DNA of 64,000 nucleotides from Archangium lansingense (lineage in GTDB: Bacteria > Myxococcota > Myxococcia > Myxococcales > Myxococcaceae), in the NCBI RefSeq assembly GCF_026626635.1, contig NZ_JAPNKA010000001.1:248001-312000 (forward strand), in the 5' to 3' direction. Below, piece by piece: positions 17,710 through 26,935 of this stretch (position 1 is the stretch's first letter; each line of letters begins with the position of its first letter). Both the position numbers and the translations under genes were made by a program. The notes beneath the pieces were generated by a model, which was not told the DNA's origin, did not search any database, and saw only the letters and a program-made list of their open reading frames with translations.

Positions 17710-18866
17710 AGCGGAAGAATCGCGCGGAGGACTTCCTCGAGCTGGTCGAGCGCGGACGGCGCGGGCGGCTGAAGCTGTACATCGGCTTCGCCGCCGGCGT
17801 GGGCAAGACGTACCGCATGCTCGAGGAGTCGCATGCACTCGAGAAGCGCGGGGTGGACGTGGTGCTCGGCTTCGTCGAGACCCACGGCCGCTCCGAGACG
17901 GCCGCGCTCATCGAGGGGCTCGAGGTGGTGCCGCGCAAGGTCTTCACCTACCGCGACGTGCCCGTGGAGGAGATGGACCTGGACGCGGTGCTGGCACGCA
18001 AGCCCCAGGTGGTCGTGGTGGACGAGCTGGCCCACACCAACGTCCCCTTGTGCCGCAACCGCAAGCGCTACCAGGACGTGGAGGAGTTGCTCGCCGCTGG
18101 CATCAACGTCATCGGTGCTTTCAACGTGCAGCACCTGGAGAGCCTCAACGACATCATCGAGCGCGCCACGGGCATCCGCGTGCGCGAGACACTTCCCGAC
18201 AGCTTCCTCAAGAACGCCGACCAGGTGGTGAACCTGGACCTGGCGGTGGAGGACCTGCACGAGCGGCTGAAGGCGGGAAAAATCTACGCGCCGGACAAGG
18301 TAACGCACGCGCTGGAGAGCTTCTTCAAGCAGGAGAATCTCTCCTCGTTGCGCGAGCTGGCGCTGCGCGAGGTGGCCGAGAGCTTGGACCGGGCCATGGG
18401 CACGCGCATGCGCCCGGGCGAGGAGCCGCAGCAGAAGGGCGGAGGCTGGGGCCGGGTGATGGTGGCGCTCAGCAGCAACCCGCCGCACGCGGCCACGCTG
18501 ATGCGCCGCGGTTCTCGCATGGCGGGCCGGCTCAACACGGACTGGTTCGTCGTCTACGTGGAGACTCCCGGCGAGGCTCCGCACCTCATCGACTCCGAGG
18601 CACAGCGCCACCTGCTGGCCAACATCGAGCTGGCGAAGGAACTGGGCGCGGAGGTGGTGCGGGTGAAGGGGTCGGACCCGGTGGCGGCGCTGTTGGACTT
18701 CGCCCGCTCGCATGGGGTGGGCCACATCATCGTGGGCCGCTCGCGGCAGCCGTGGTGGAAGCGGATGCTGGGGCGCGCCTCGGACGTGCGGCTGCTGCGC
18801 GAGGGAGAGGGCTTCGACATCCACGTGGTGTCCTTCACCGCGCCGCAGGAGGAGCGTCAGCCATGA
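17706..18866 (+). CDS. kdpD: KdpD sensor half without histidine kinase
   Basis: 386 residues. The N-terminal KdpD domain is complete: Walker A-like GFAAGVGKT near residues 27-35, VVDELAHTNVPL near 105, and NVQHLESLND. It is followed by a universal-stress-protein-like domain (about 245-380). The four membrane helices, GAF and histidine kinase that make up the second half of E. coli KdpD (about 894 residues in all) are absent. The GTG start overlaps the kdpC stop and the end overlaps the next gene by ATGA, so it is translated with both. Its job is probably to sense potassium, turgor or nucleotides and to influence the separate kinase that follows. Confidence 0.92.
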   Translation: MKRKNRAEDFLELVERGRRGRLKLYIGFAAGVGKTYRMLEESHALEKRGVDVVLGFVETHGRSETAALIEGLEVVPRKVFTYRDVPVEEMDLDAVLARKPQVVVVDELAHTNVPLCRNRKRYQDVEELLAAGINVIGAFNVQHLESLNDIIERATGIRVRETLPDSFLKNADQVVNLDLAVEDLHERLKAGKIYAPDKVTHALESFFKQENLSSLRELALREVAESLDRAMGTRMRPGEEPQQKGGGWGRVMVALSSNPPHAATLMRRGSRMAGRLNTDWFVVYVETPGEAPHLIDSEAQRHLLANIELAKELGAEVVRVKGSDPVAALLDFARSHGVGHIIVGRSRQPWWKRMLGRASDVRLLREGEGFDIHVVSFTAPQEERQP

Positions 18867-20725
18867 GTCTGCGCGACAAGCTGTTGCTGGCTCAGGCCCC
18901 GCTGGCGCTCGCGCTGCTGCTGGTGGGCGTGGTGGCCGTCAACACGCTCGGCCGGGTGGGGCGCGCGGGGCAGGACATCCTCGCGGACAACTACCGCAGC
19001 GTGCTGGCCATGCAGCGTATTGGCGAGCACCTGGAGCGTCTGGACAGCGCCGCCCTCTTCATCGTCGTGGACGAGCGGGAGCGGGGTCAGGAACTGGCGG
19101 GCGCACACCTCCAACCGCTCGAGGCGGAGCTGAAGGTGCAGGAGGGCAACGTCACCGAGCCCGGCGAGGCCGAGGCCACCTCGCAGCTGCGGCGGGCTTG
19201 GGCTCGCTACCGCTCCGCGTACGAGGCCTTCGCCATCGCGGAGGCACCCGAGGCCCGGCGCGCGGCCTACTTCGACTCGCTGGCGCCGGCCTTCCGCGAG
19301 GCGAAGGCTGCCACCCAGACCATCCTCGCGCTCAACCAAGACGCCATGGTGCGAAAGAGCGACGCCCTGCAGCGGAAGAGCCGGCGGGTGAACTCGCTCA
19401 TGGTGACGGCGGTGGTGGTGTCGCTGGTGGGCGGCTTCCTCGCCTCGGCGTCGCTGACTCAGCGGGCGCTGCGGCCGGTGTCCGTGCTCTCCCAGGCGGT
19501 GCGGCGGCTGGGGCAGGGAGACCTGGCCACCCGTGCGCTGGTGCAGGGTCAGGATGAGATCGCCCAGCTCGCTCGGGACTTCAACTCCATGGCGGAGGCG
19601 TTGCAGCGCTACCGGCGGAGCTCACTGGGAGAGCTGCTCCAGGCGCAGGCCTCCTCGCAGGCCTCCATCGACAGCCTGCCGGACCCGGTGGTGGTGTTTG
19701 GCGTAGAGGGCGGGGTGCTCAACGTCAACCGCGCCGCGGAGGAGGTGTTGCGGCTGTCAGTGGAAGGCGGAGGGGCGCTGGGGCAGGTGGCGCCGGAGGT
19801 GCGTGAGGTATTGGAGCGAGTGTGCTCGCACGTGCTGGGCGGCAAGGGACCGTACTTGCCGCGAGGCTACGAGGAGGCGGTGCGGGTCGAGGGAGCGGAG
19901 GGAGACCGGTGGCTGCTGCCGCGAGGCAGTCCGGTATACGGGGAGGCGGGGGGAGTGGTGGGGGCGACGGTGTTGCTCCAGGACGTGACGCGGTTGCGTC
20001 GCTTTGACGAGCTGAAGAACGACCTGGTGGCCACGGTGGCGCACGAGTTCCGCACGCCGCTCACCTCACTGCGCATGGCCATTCACCTGTGTGCCGAGGG
20101 CGTGGTGGGCCCCATCACGGAGAAGCAGGCGGACCTGCTGCATGCGGCACGCGAGGACTGCGAGCGGCTGCAGGGCATTGTGGATGACTTGTTGGATTTG
20201 TCGCGGCTTCAGTCGGGGCGGGTGGTGTTGGAGGTTCGGCCGGTGTCCACGGAGGCGGTATTGGAGGCGGCGCTGGCCCCGCACCGGGTGTCGGCGGAGG
20301 AGCGGGGCGTGCGGCTGTCCATGTCGCAGGAGCCTGGGCTGGAGCGGGTGGAGGCGGATCCGGACCGGCTGCAGTTGGTGCTGTCCAACCTGGTGGCCAA
20401 CGCGGTGAGGCATACCTCACACGGAGGCGAGGTGGTGGTGAGGGCGCGATCCGACGGTGAGCGGGTGCGCTTCGAGGTAGCGGACACGGGTGAGGGCATC
20501 TCGCCGGAGCACCAGCAGCGCATCTTCGAGAAGTTCTACCGCGTCCCGGGGGCGAGCACCGGAGGCGCGGGGCTCGGGCTGTCCATCGCGCAGGAGATTG
20601 TCCAGGCGCACGGCGGAGAGATGGGGTTGTCGAGCCAGCCCGGCGTGGGGAGCACCTTCTGGTTCACCCTGCCGAGAAGCCAGCAGGCGGAGGGCGAGGA
20701 GCTGGAGCCAACGTCCCACCGATGA
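18863..20725 (+). CDS. KinB-like membrane histidine kinase of the kdp operon
   Basis: 620 residues. A transmembrane helix near residue 15-32, a four-helix periplasmic sensor region (about 35-170), a second helix (about 175-195), HAMP, PAS (about 255-370), HisKA with the phosphoacceptor His394 in VAHEFRTPLTSL, and HATPase with N box (NLVANAVRH), G1 (DTGEGIS) and G2 (GGAGLGLS). The layout matches KinB, whose partner AlgB is an NtrC-type regulator. It overlaps kdpD by 4 bp and has AGGAGG upstream, so it takes the place of the missing C-terminal half of KdpD. Its likely partner is the regulator at 21915-23306. Its stop is 1 bp from the stop of the convergent PIN gene. Confidence 0.93.
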   Translation: MSLRDKLLLAQAPLALALLLVGVVAVNTLGRVGRAGQDILADNYRSVLAMQRIGEHLERLDSAALFIVVDERERGQELAGAHLQPLEAELKVQEGNVTEPGEAEATSQLRRAWARYRSAYEAFAIAEAPEARRAAYFDSLAPAFREAKAATQTILALNQDAMVRKSDALQRKSRRVNSLMVTAVVVSLVGGFLASASLTQRALRPVSVLSQAVRRLGQGDLATRALVQGQDEIAQLARDFNSMAEALQRYRRSSLGELLQAQASSQASIDSLPDPVVVFGVEGGVLNVNRAAEEVLRLSVEGGGALGQVAPEVREVLERVCSHVLGGKGPYLPRGYEEAVRVEGAEGDRWLLPRGSPVYGEAGGVVGATVLLQDVTRLRRFDELKNDLVATVAHEFRTPLTSLRMAIHLCAEGVVGPITEKQADLLHAAREDCERLQGIVDDLLDLSRLQSGRVVLEVRPVSTEAVLEAALAPHRVSAEERGVRLSMSQEPGLERVEADPDRLQLVLSNLVANAVRHTSHGGEVVVRARSDGERVRFEVADTGEGISPEHQQRIFEKFYRVPGASTGGAGLGLSIAQEIVQAHGGEMGLSSQPGVGSTFWFTLPRSQQAEGEELEPTSHR

Positions 20726-20726
20726 T

Positions 20727-21287
20727 TCAACCGCTGAGCTCGCTACGGATGAGTTGGGCGAACTCGGGCACCGTCTTCGCGAGCCCGTCGAGGAGTTGGG
20801 CCAGCTCCATCGGGGGACGTCTCAGCGCCGCAGCTTGTTTCTCCAAGAGCGCGATCATCCCGGATGGATCCAGATCGAACAGGTTGACGAGAAACTCGTC
20901 CGGGTGCTGTGCCTCAATGCCGGGAGGCAGATCCTTCGCACGGAAGTGTTTCAGGTTGCTCGTGACGATGACCTGCGCATGCGCTTGGAGGGCCACGGCA
21001 ACGACGTGGCGGTCTCCCTCATGGTTACGTAGGTCCGGCACCAGCGACTCGTGGCCGGTCACCACGGCCTCAGGGAAGGCTTTCCGCATCTGCGCGACGA
21101 GGGAGTGAGAGCGCTCCTCCGTCGTGGTCGTTGTCGACACCAGGTTGCGGCGCATCTCCTCGAGGATTTGCGCACTCCAGTAGGGCTGGTAGTGCCCTGC
21201 ATGCGCGGCTCTCAGCAAGGTGTCCCGCAGAGAGAAAGGGAAGAGGACGCAGGCGTCGAGGACGCTCTTGAAGGTGGAAGTGAGCAA
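20727..21287 (-). CDS. PIN-domain ribonuclease, probable toxin
   Basis: 186 residues. The PIN-domain signature is visible: Asp11 in VLDACVLFP, an acidic pair at Glu43/Glu44, Asp92 in GDRHVVAVAL, and VTSNLKHF in place of the last catalytic TxD, as seen in one PIN subfamily. These enzymes cut RNA. It lies 60 bp downstream of an HTH gene in the same direction, the usual arrangement of an excisionase-type HTH antitoxin with a PIN toxin. The C-terminal 60 residues are helical and could contact the antitoxin. Target RNA unknown. Confidence 0.85.
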   Translation of the reverse strand: MLTSTFKSVLDACVLFPFSLRDTLLRAAHAGHYQPYWSAQILEEMRRNLVSTTTTTEERSHSLVAQMRKAFPEAVVTGHESLVPDLRNHEGDRHVVAVALQAHAQVIVTSNLKHFRAKDLPPGIEAQHPDEFLVNLFDLDPSGMIALLEKQAAALRRPPMELAQLLDGLAKTVPEFAQLIRSELSG

Positions 21288-21347
21288 TCGGCTGGGTCGA
21301 CAGGCTCGCGGACGAGCTACGCACCCTAACCTCTCAGGTCACTTTCT

Positions 21348-21827
21348 TCAACCGCACTCTGAATAGCCGCCAACGTCCTGGCTCATCTGCGCCAACTCAT
21401 CCAGAGCCGCTTCTCGTTCGGCATCACGCTTCTGCTTGTACGCCAGCAGGTCGTTGATGCGGATGCGCCGGTGTTTTCCGGTCTTCGTGTAGGGAATGGC
21501 TCCCTCATCCAAGAGGCGGACGAGGTATTGGCGGGAGACGTTGAGCAGATCCGCGGCCTGTTGCGAGGTGAGCTCCTTGTGTACCGGTACCACGGTCACG
21601 GCGTCTCCCCGAGCAAGCACCGTGACGATCTGGCGGAGCAGATGGAAGACAGGTTCGGGTAGTTCGAGGGTCTCGCCCTTGGGACCGACAAGCCTGGGCC
21701 TCTGTGTGCGCTTGCCTTCCATGACCCGAGCCAATTCGACGACCTCCGTCAATGCATGCGCGGACGCGGAGACCGGACTTTTCGGATCCAACATCGCGGG
21801 AGGGTGGGCTTTGCGAACGCGAGGCAT
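21348..21827 (-). CDS. Excisionase-type HTH protein, probable antitoxin of the PIN gene
   Basis: 159 residues. The DNA-binding part (LTSQQAADLLNVSRQYLVRLL, then IPYTKTGKHRRIRINDLL) is the winged MerR/excisionase fold and occupies residues about 90-140. An N-terminal extension (VVELARVMEGK) and a charged C-terminal helix flank it. The ATG at 21827 is chosen because a sigma70-like promoter (TTGCGT, 16 bp, TACATT) ends 7 bp upstream, implying a nearly leaderless mRNA; a later ATG at 21794 is possible. Such proteins repress their own operon and neutralise the PIN partner. The pair sits between the kdp operon and its presumed regulator. Confidence 0.8.
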   Translation of the reverse strand: MPRVRKAHPPAMLDPKSPVSASAHALTEVVELARVMEGKRTQRPRLVGPKGETLELPEPVFHLLRQIVTVLARGDAVTVVPVHKELTSQQAADLLNVSRQYLVRLLDEGAIPYTKTGKHRRIRINDLLAYKQKRDAEREAALDELAQMSQDVGGYSECG

Positions 21828-21834
21828 ATCAACG

Positions 21835-21862
21835 AATGTACGGATATTCGTCCCAAACGCAA
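21835..21862 (-). promoter_or_regulatory. Sigma70-like promoter of the HTH/PIN pair
   Basis: Minus strand: TTGCGT at 21862-21857, a 16-bp spacer, TACATT at 21840-21835. The partly palindromic block CGAAT-N8-ATTCG (21833-21850) overlaps it and is a candidate operator for the HTH protein. Confidence 0.5.
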
Positions 21863-21914
21863 CCACCTCGCAGGTTGCTCCCTCGGTTGGCGGACACCGG
21901 CCGGGTGCCTCCAC

Positions 21915-23306
<1,392 letters not shown>

Positions 23307-23320
23307 GTCCTCATCCTAAA

Positions 23321-23336
23321 TGCAGTCCGCGCGCCA
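23321..23336 (-). promoter_or_regulatory. Sigma54 -24/-12 promoter of the NtrC-type regulator
   Basis: Minus strand TGGCGCGCGGACTGCA, with GG and GC exactly 10 bases apart and a CTGCA -12 box. The expected transcription start is about 23311, only about 5 bp before the annotated ATG, which argues for initiation at 23264 or a short leader. Confidence 0.6.
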
Positions 23337-23389
23337 TACCGGGCGGCCGGCGTCTTCCGAGGAGAATGGCGGCCTCCGGGCCCGGTGGA

Positions 23390-23404
23390 GGTTGCATCCT
23401 GCAC
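23390..23404 (-). promoter_or_regulatory. Proximal enhancer box of the regulator promoter
   Basis: Read on the minus strand GTGCAGGATGCAACC, one base different from the kdp box at 11865-11879. It is centred about 63 bp upstream of the -24 element. Confidence 0.72.
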
Positions 23405-23423
23405 GAAGGCCCGGGTTCTCCGG

Positions 23424-23438
23424 TTGCAGGGTGCAGGG
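23424..23438 (-). promoter_or_regulatory. Distal enhancer box of the regulator promoter
   Basis: TTGCAGGGTGCAGGG on the plus strand, with a full TGCA-N3-TGCA core at 23425-23435. That core begins 32 bp from the core of the proximal box (23393), three helical turns, the same interval as at the kdp promoter. Confidence 0.68.
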
Positions 23439-23477
23439 AGGGTAGCGCGGGCGCGGACGGTGCCCCATCTGTAAGCC

Positions 23478-23822
23478 ATGGCGACGCGCGTGATGAGCCG
23501 GGGCGAGCCAGGACTCACCCGGGAGCACTGGAAGGTCATCAGCCGGGTGCTGGTGGGGGCCCTGGTCGTGCTGCTGGTGGTGGTGGGCCTGCAATGGGTG
23601 CTGGGGGCCGAGCGGCGGGCCATCCAGAGCATGGAGCCGGGGAAGCGAGCGGTGCTCTTCCAGGAGAGCTATGCGAGCTTCGAGGCCTTATGCCAGGAGG
23701 ACCCGGGCGGAGCCCTCACGGGGAACTGCCGCCGGCAGGCCCGTTTCCTCAGCAACTTCCCCGAGTGTGGCACCGCCTGCCGCACACAGACGTCCCGGTA
23801 CCTCTCCTACGGGACGCGCTGA
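23478..23822 (+). CDS. Small membrane-anchored protein with four cysteines
   Basis: 114 residues. One strong transmembrane helix at about residues 22-44, then an extracytoplasmic part of about 70 residues with four cysteines (in LCQED, NCRRQ, ECGTACRTQ). The N-terminus is basic, so the C-terminal part probably faces the periplasm, where the cysteines could pair. It is divergent from the sigma54 regulator gene. I do not recognise it, and no clear promoter is visible. Confidence 0.55.
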   Translation: MATRVMSRGEPGLTREHWKVISRVLVGALVVLLVVVGLQWVLGAERRAIQSMEPGKRAVLFQESYASFEALCQEDPGGALTGNCRRQARFLSNFPECGTACRTQTSRYLSYGTR

Positions 23823-23857
23823 GCGGCGGTTCCTCATCTCTCCCACACAGGCCGTGG

Positions 23858-23872
23858 AAGACAGAATGTCTT
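23858..23872. promoter_or_regulatory. Perfect inverted repeat upstream of a sigma54 promoter
   Basis: AAGACA-GAA-TGTCTT, a 6-bp perfect dyad centred about 87 bp upstream of the -24 element at 23951. Its position is typical of an enhancer-binding site. Confidence 0.5.
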
Positions 23873-23950
23873 GAGCGCCTCGGAAGGGCGCGGGCCAATC
23901 TGTCAGCCCTGGGTGCCGCGTCACGGCGGCTTCCCTCTCGACGCATGCCC

Positions 23951-23966
23951 TGGCACGCGCGCTGCT
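23951..23966 (+). promoter_or_regulatory. Near-consensus sigma54 promoter
   Basis: TGGCACGCGCGCTGCT matches the -24 consensus completely and the -12 box in four of five positions, with correct GG-N10-GC spacing. It lies 48 bp upstream of the outer-membrane protein start at 24014. Confidence 0.75.
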
Positions 23967-24013
23967 ATGTCCGCGGCGTGCCGTGAGCCGGACGGCCAAT
24001 GGGAGGGACTGCA

Positions 24014-24757
24014 ATGAGGACATGGATGCGTTGGGCGGCCTGTGCCGCCGGGGTGGGATTGGCACTGGTGCCGATGACGGGCAGCGCCCAGGCGCAGGAG
24101 GAGCTCGAGGAGGTCCAGGAGGCGCGGCGCACGCTGCTGATGGCGATGCCGGGGACGCCGGTCTCGAGCATCTGGGGGTTGGTGGGCCAGCTGGGTATCG
24201 GGGTGGAGCACGCGGTGGGCTCGTACGTGGCGCTGGTGGGCTCGGTGCAGGTGTCAGGAGCGCTCCAGGGCACCGAGTCCCTTCTCCCTGGGGGCTCGGG
24301 CTCCTCCGGCCAGACGTGGGGCGTGGGGGTGGATCCGGGCGTGCACTTCTATCTGACCGGCCGTGCCCCCGAGGGCCTCTGGGTGGGGCCCCACCTGGAG
24401 CTGGCCACGTATCATTGGACCGTGCAGAACGAGTACCTCATGGGGAGGCCCGACGTCCCCCTGAGCGAGGGGGATCTGGTGACCGTGGAGACGAGATCCC
24501 GGACGGTGCAGTACGGCGGGAGCGTGCGCGTGGGCTACACCGCCATCCTGGCTCCGGGATTGACCTTCCAGGTGGGCGCGGGACTGACGGCGCTCTCCAG
24601 CCGCAACACGAACTTCGGCACGCCGAGGGTGGAGGGCGGGGGTGCGGCGACGGACGTGGAGGGCCAGCAGCTGCTGGGGAGCGGGTTCGGCCCGAACAAC
24701 ATCCGCAACTGGTCCGTGTCTCCACGCATGACGCTCGGCGTGGGCTGGGCCTTCTAA
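24014..24757 (+). CDS. Outer-membrane beta-barrel protein under sigma54 control
   Basis: 247 residues. Signal peptide (MRTWMRWAACAAGVGLALVP, cleavage after SAQA), then alternating strands and a C-terminal aromatic residue (MTLGVGWAF), typical of a small barrel of the OmpW/OmpA-like type. The strand pattern includes VGPHLELATYHW and YGGSVRVGYTAIL. The ATG at 24014 follows GGGAGGG by 6 bp; the ATG at 23999 is too close to the promoter. The near-consensus sigma54 promoter and upstream dyad suggest induction by an unknown activator. Confidence 0.8.
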   Translation: MRTWMRWAACAAGVGLALVPMTGSAQAQEELEEVQEARRTLLMAMPGTPVSSIWGLVGQLGIGVEHAVGSYVALVGSVQVSGALQGTESLLPGGSGSSGQTWGVGVDPGVHFYLTGRAPEGLWVGPHLELATYHWTVQNEYLMGRPDVPLSEGDLVTVETRSRTVQYGGSVRVGYTAILAPGLTFQVGAGLTALSSRNTNFGTPRVEGGGAATDVEGQQLLGSGFGPNNIRNWSVSPRMTLGVGWAF

Positions 24758-24773
24758 AGGCTCCGGGCGGACG

Positions 24774-25520
24774 CTACTCCGACTCCGGCTTCGAGGTGCT
24801 CGGGGAGGGCGAGCTGGCCGCCTTCTTCCGAGTGCCTCCCGAGGCCGCCCGCTTTGCCCGGGCCTTCTTGACCACGAGCGCTGGTCCGCTGACCTCCTCG
24901 GGCATGAGGCCCGTGGTGGGAGTGCCCTCGGCACGCGAGGCCCGGGGCTTGATACGGCGCGGAGGCAGCAGGTCCGGCTCGCCGGGCACCTTCTGCGCGA
25001 GGAAGATGGCGGCATCCAGCTTGTAGAAGTTGCGCGTGCGGTACCACGAGAGCGCGGACTCGTTGTTCTCCGCCACCTCGAGCACCAGGTGGGTGCAGCC
25101 CCGGGTGCGCGCCAGGTGCTGCAACTGCTCCATGATGAAGCTGCCCACGCCTCGGCCCTGGTAGTCCGGGTGCACGGCGAGCTCCTCGACGAAGAGCGGC
25201 CTCATGCCACGCTTCTCGAACCAGCGCGGGTTCACCCAGTTGTCATCGCCCGTGGCCTCGAAGGCGCACTCGGAGTAGCCGACAATCTCCCCGTTCACCT
25301 CGTAGACGAGCTGCTCTATCCACTCCGAGGAGTACACCTCGAGGAAGCGCCGCTTGGAGCGAGGCCGCTGGTACTCCACCGTCTCGCGGTTGACATCCCG
25401 GAAGACGAGCTTGAGGAACTCCCAGGCCCGGTTCAAATCCCTCCGGTGGATGCGCCGTACGCGCACCTCCAGCATGTCCTTCTTCTTGCGCGAGGGAGGC
25501 TTCGTCGCGGTCTCACCCAT
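24774..25520 (-). CDS. GNAT acetyltransferase with basic C-terminal tail
   Basis: 248 residues. The acetyl-CoA-binding motif A is visible as VEELAVHPDYQGRGVGSFIME (about residues 111-131), and NESALSWYRTRNFYKLD forms the usual motif B. An N-terminal segment is rich in Lys (PPSRKKKDMLEV). After the GNAT fold (about 15-180) comes an unusual tail of about 65 residues rich in Pro, Lys, Arg and Ser, probably disordered, that could bind nucleic acid. Substrate unknown. It converges on the outer-membrane gene with a 16-bp gap. Confidence 0.88.
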   Translation of the reverse strand: MGETATKPPSRKKKDMLEVRVRRIHRRDLNRAWEFLKLVFRDVNRETVEYQRPRSKRRFLEVYSSEWIEQLVYEVNGEIVGYSECAFEATGDDNWVNPRWFEKRGMRPLFVEELAVHPDYQGRGVGSFIMEQLQHLARTRGCTHLVLEVAENNESALSWYRTRNFYKLDAAIFLAQKVPGEPDLLPPRRIKPRASRAEGTPTTGLMPEEVSGPALVVKKARAKRAASGGTRKKAASSPSPSTSKPESE

Positions 25521-25603
25521 AGAACCCCCCTCCTAGCCGACTCGGCGGCGCGATGCGCGCGGAACCGTACGCGACTTCCCACTGCCCGGCATATGGTGTG
25601 CCC

Positions 25604-26680
25604 GTGAATCCTTCGACGAAGACGGCTCCCCGTTGGTTGCTGTACGGCGCCACCGGCTACACCGGTGTCCTCATCGCCGAGGAGGCGGTGCGTCGCGGAC
25701 ACAGGCCCGTGCTGGCCGGCCGCTCGCGCGAGAAGCTCGCCCCCCTGGCCGCGAGGCTCGGGTTGGACTCGGTGGCGGTGGGGCTCGAGGACGCGCGCGG
25801 CCTGGTGTCCGCCCTGGAGGGCCTGCCCCTGGTGGTGCATGCCGCCGGCCCCTTCGTGCACACCAGCGAGCCCATGGTGCAGGCCTGTCTCGCCGCCGGC
25901 GCCCACTACCTGGACATCACCGGCGAGATTCCCGTCTTCGAGAACACCTTCCGCCATGACGCCGAGGCGAAGCGCCGGGGCGTGGTGCTGATGTCCGGCG
26001 TGGGCTTCGACGTGGTGCCCACGGACTGTCTGGCCCTCTACGTGGCCCAGAAGGTGCCCGGGGCTCACGAGCTGGAGCTGGCCATCGCCGCCGTCGCTCA
26101 GGCGAGCCCCGGCACCACCAAGTCCATGCTGGAGGGGCTGCCCTCGGGGGGCTTCGTGCGCCGGGGCGGCCAGCTGCAGCCGTGGCCCATGGGGCAGGGC
26201 GTGCGCCGGGTGCGTTTCTCGGACAAGGAGCGCACGGTCATCCCCATCCCCTGGGGAGACCTGGCGACGGCCTGGCACTCCACCGGCATTCCCAACATCA
26301 CCACCTACATGGCCCAACCGGCGGCGGTGGCCCAGGCCGTTCGCTTCGCCTTCCCCGTCCTTCGGAGGCTGCTGTCGGTGGGGGCGGTGCGCGAGGGGTT
26401 GACGAAGCTCGTCGAGGCCCGCGTACGGGGGCCGGATGAAGCGCTGCGCCAACGGGGGCGCTCCCAGGTGTGGGCCCAAGCGCGCGCGCCGGACGGGCGT
26501 CGAGCAGAGGCGGTGCTGGAGACGCCCGAGGCCTATGCCTTCACCGCGGTTGCCACGGTGCGTGCGGTGGAGGAGGTGCTGGCTGGAGAGCGGAGGGGCG
26601 CCCTCACCCCCGCCCAGGCCTTTGGCGCGGACTTCGTCCTCTCCATCGAGGGCGCGCGCCGGATGGACCTGCCCGTGTAG
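25604..26680 (+). CDS. Saccharopine-dehydrogenase-like reductase (trans-acting enoyl reductase type)
   Basis: 358 residues. The N-terminus has the nucleotide-binding loop GATGYTGVLIAEE, followed by LAGRSREKLAPLA and VHAAGPFVHTSEPM, and then YLDITGEIPVFE. These are the motifs of the saccharopine dehydrogenase/trans-acting enoyl reductase family, which includes enzymes acting on lipids and polyketides with NAD(P)H. The GTG at 25604 is chosen from family length; a GTG two codons earlier is possible and no good ribosome-binding site is visible. No biosynthetic partners lie beside it, so the substrate is unknown. Confidence 0.85.
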   Translation: MNPSTKTAPRWLLYGATGYTGVLIAEEAVRRGHRPVLAGRSREKLAPLAARLGLDSVAVGLEDARGLVSALEGLPLVVHAAGPFVHTSEPMVQACLAAGAHYLDITGEIPVFENTFRHDAEAKRRGVVLMSGVGFDVVPTDCLALYVAQKVPGAHELELAIAAVAQASPGTTKSMLEGLPSGGFVRRGGQLQPWPMGQGVRRVRFSDKERTVIPIPWGDLATAWHSTGIPNITTYMAQPAAVAQAVRFAFPVLRRLLSVGAVREGLTKLVEARVRGPDEALRQRGRSQVWAQARAPDGRRAEAVLETPEAYAFTAVATVRAVEEVLAGERRGALTPAQAFGADFVLSIEGARRMDLPV

Positions 26681-26893
26681 GGAGCCGCTCACCCGGCGGG
26701 CGGCCGGGCAGGCGGGGTCTCGGAGGAAAAATCGAGGGGTTGGCTCCACCCGGGGGGAGGAGGGCAGCGTCCCGGGAGGGGGGTGACGCGCGCCGGGGGG
26801 CTCATCCGGTATTCTGCGGCCCTCGCGGCGGACTCCCGCCGCCCGTGGCAGGGAAGCGCGGAGCCGCGCTGCCCCGCGGAGGTAAGGAGAGCC

Positions 26894-26935
26894 ATGTCCA
26901 GGCGTTGCACGTCCTCCGTCGGGGGGGGACGATGA
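26894..26935 (+). CDS. 13-residue leader ORF overlapping the chemoreceptor start
   Basis: ATG at 26894 follows a strong AAGGAGA site by 4 bp and encodes MSRRCTSSVGGGR. Its TGA overlaps the chemoreceptor ATG (ATGA at 26932-26935), so ribosomes ending here could restart on the receptor, which has only a G-run as its own site. The ORF includes a run of eight G (26921-26928). Whether the peptide itself does anything is unknown. Confidence 0.45.
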   Translation: MSRRCTSSVGGGR

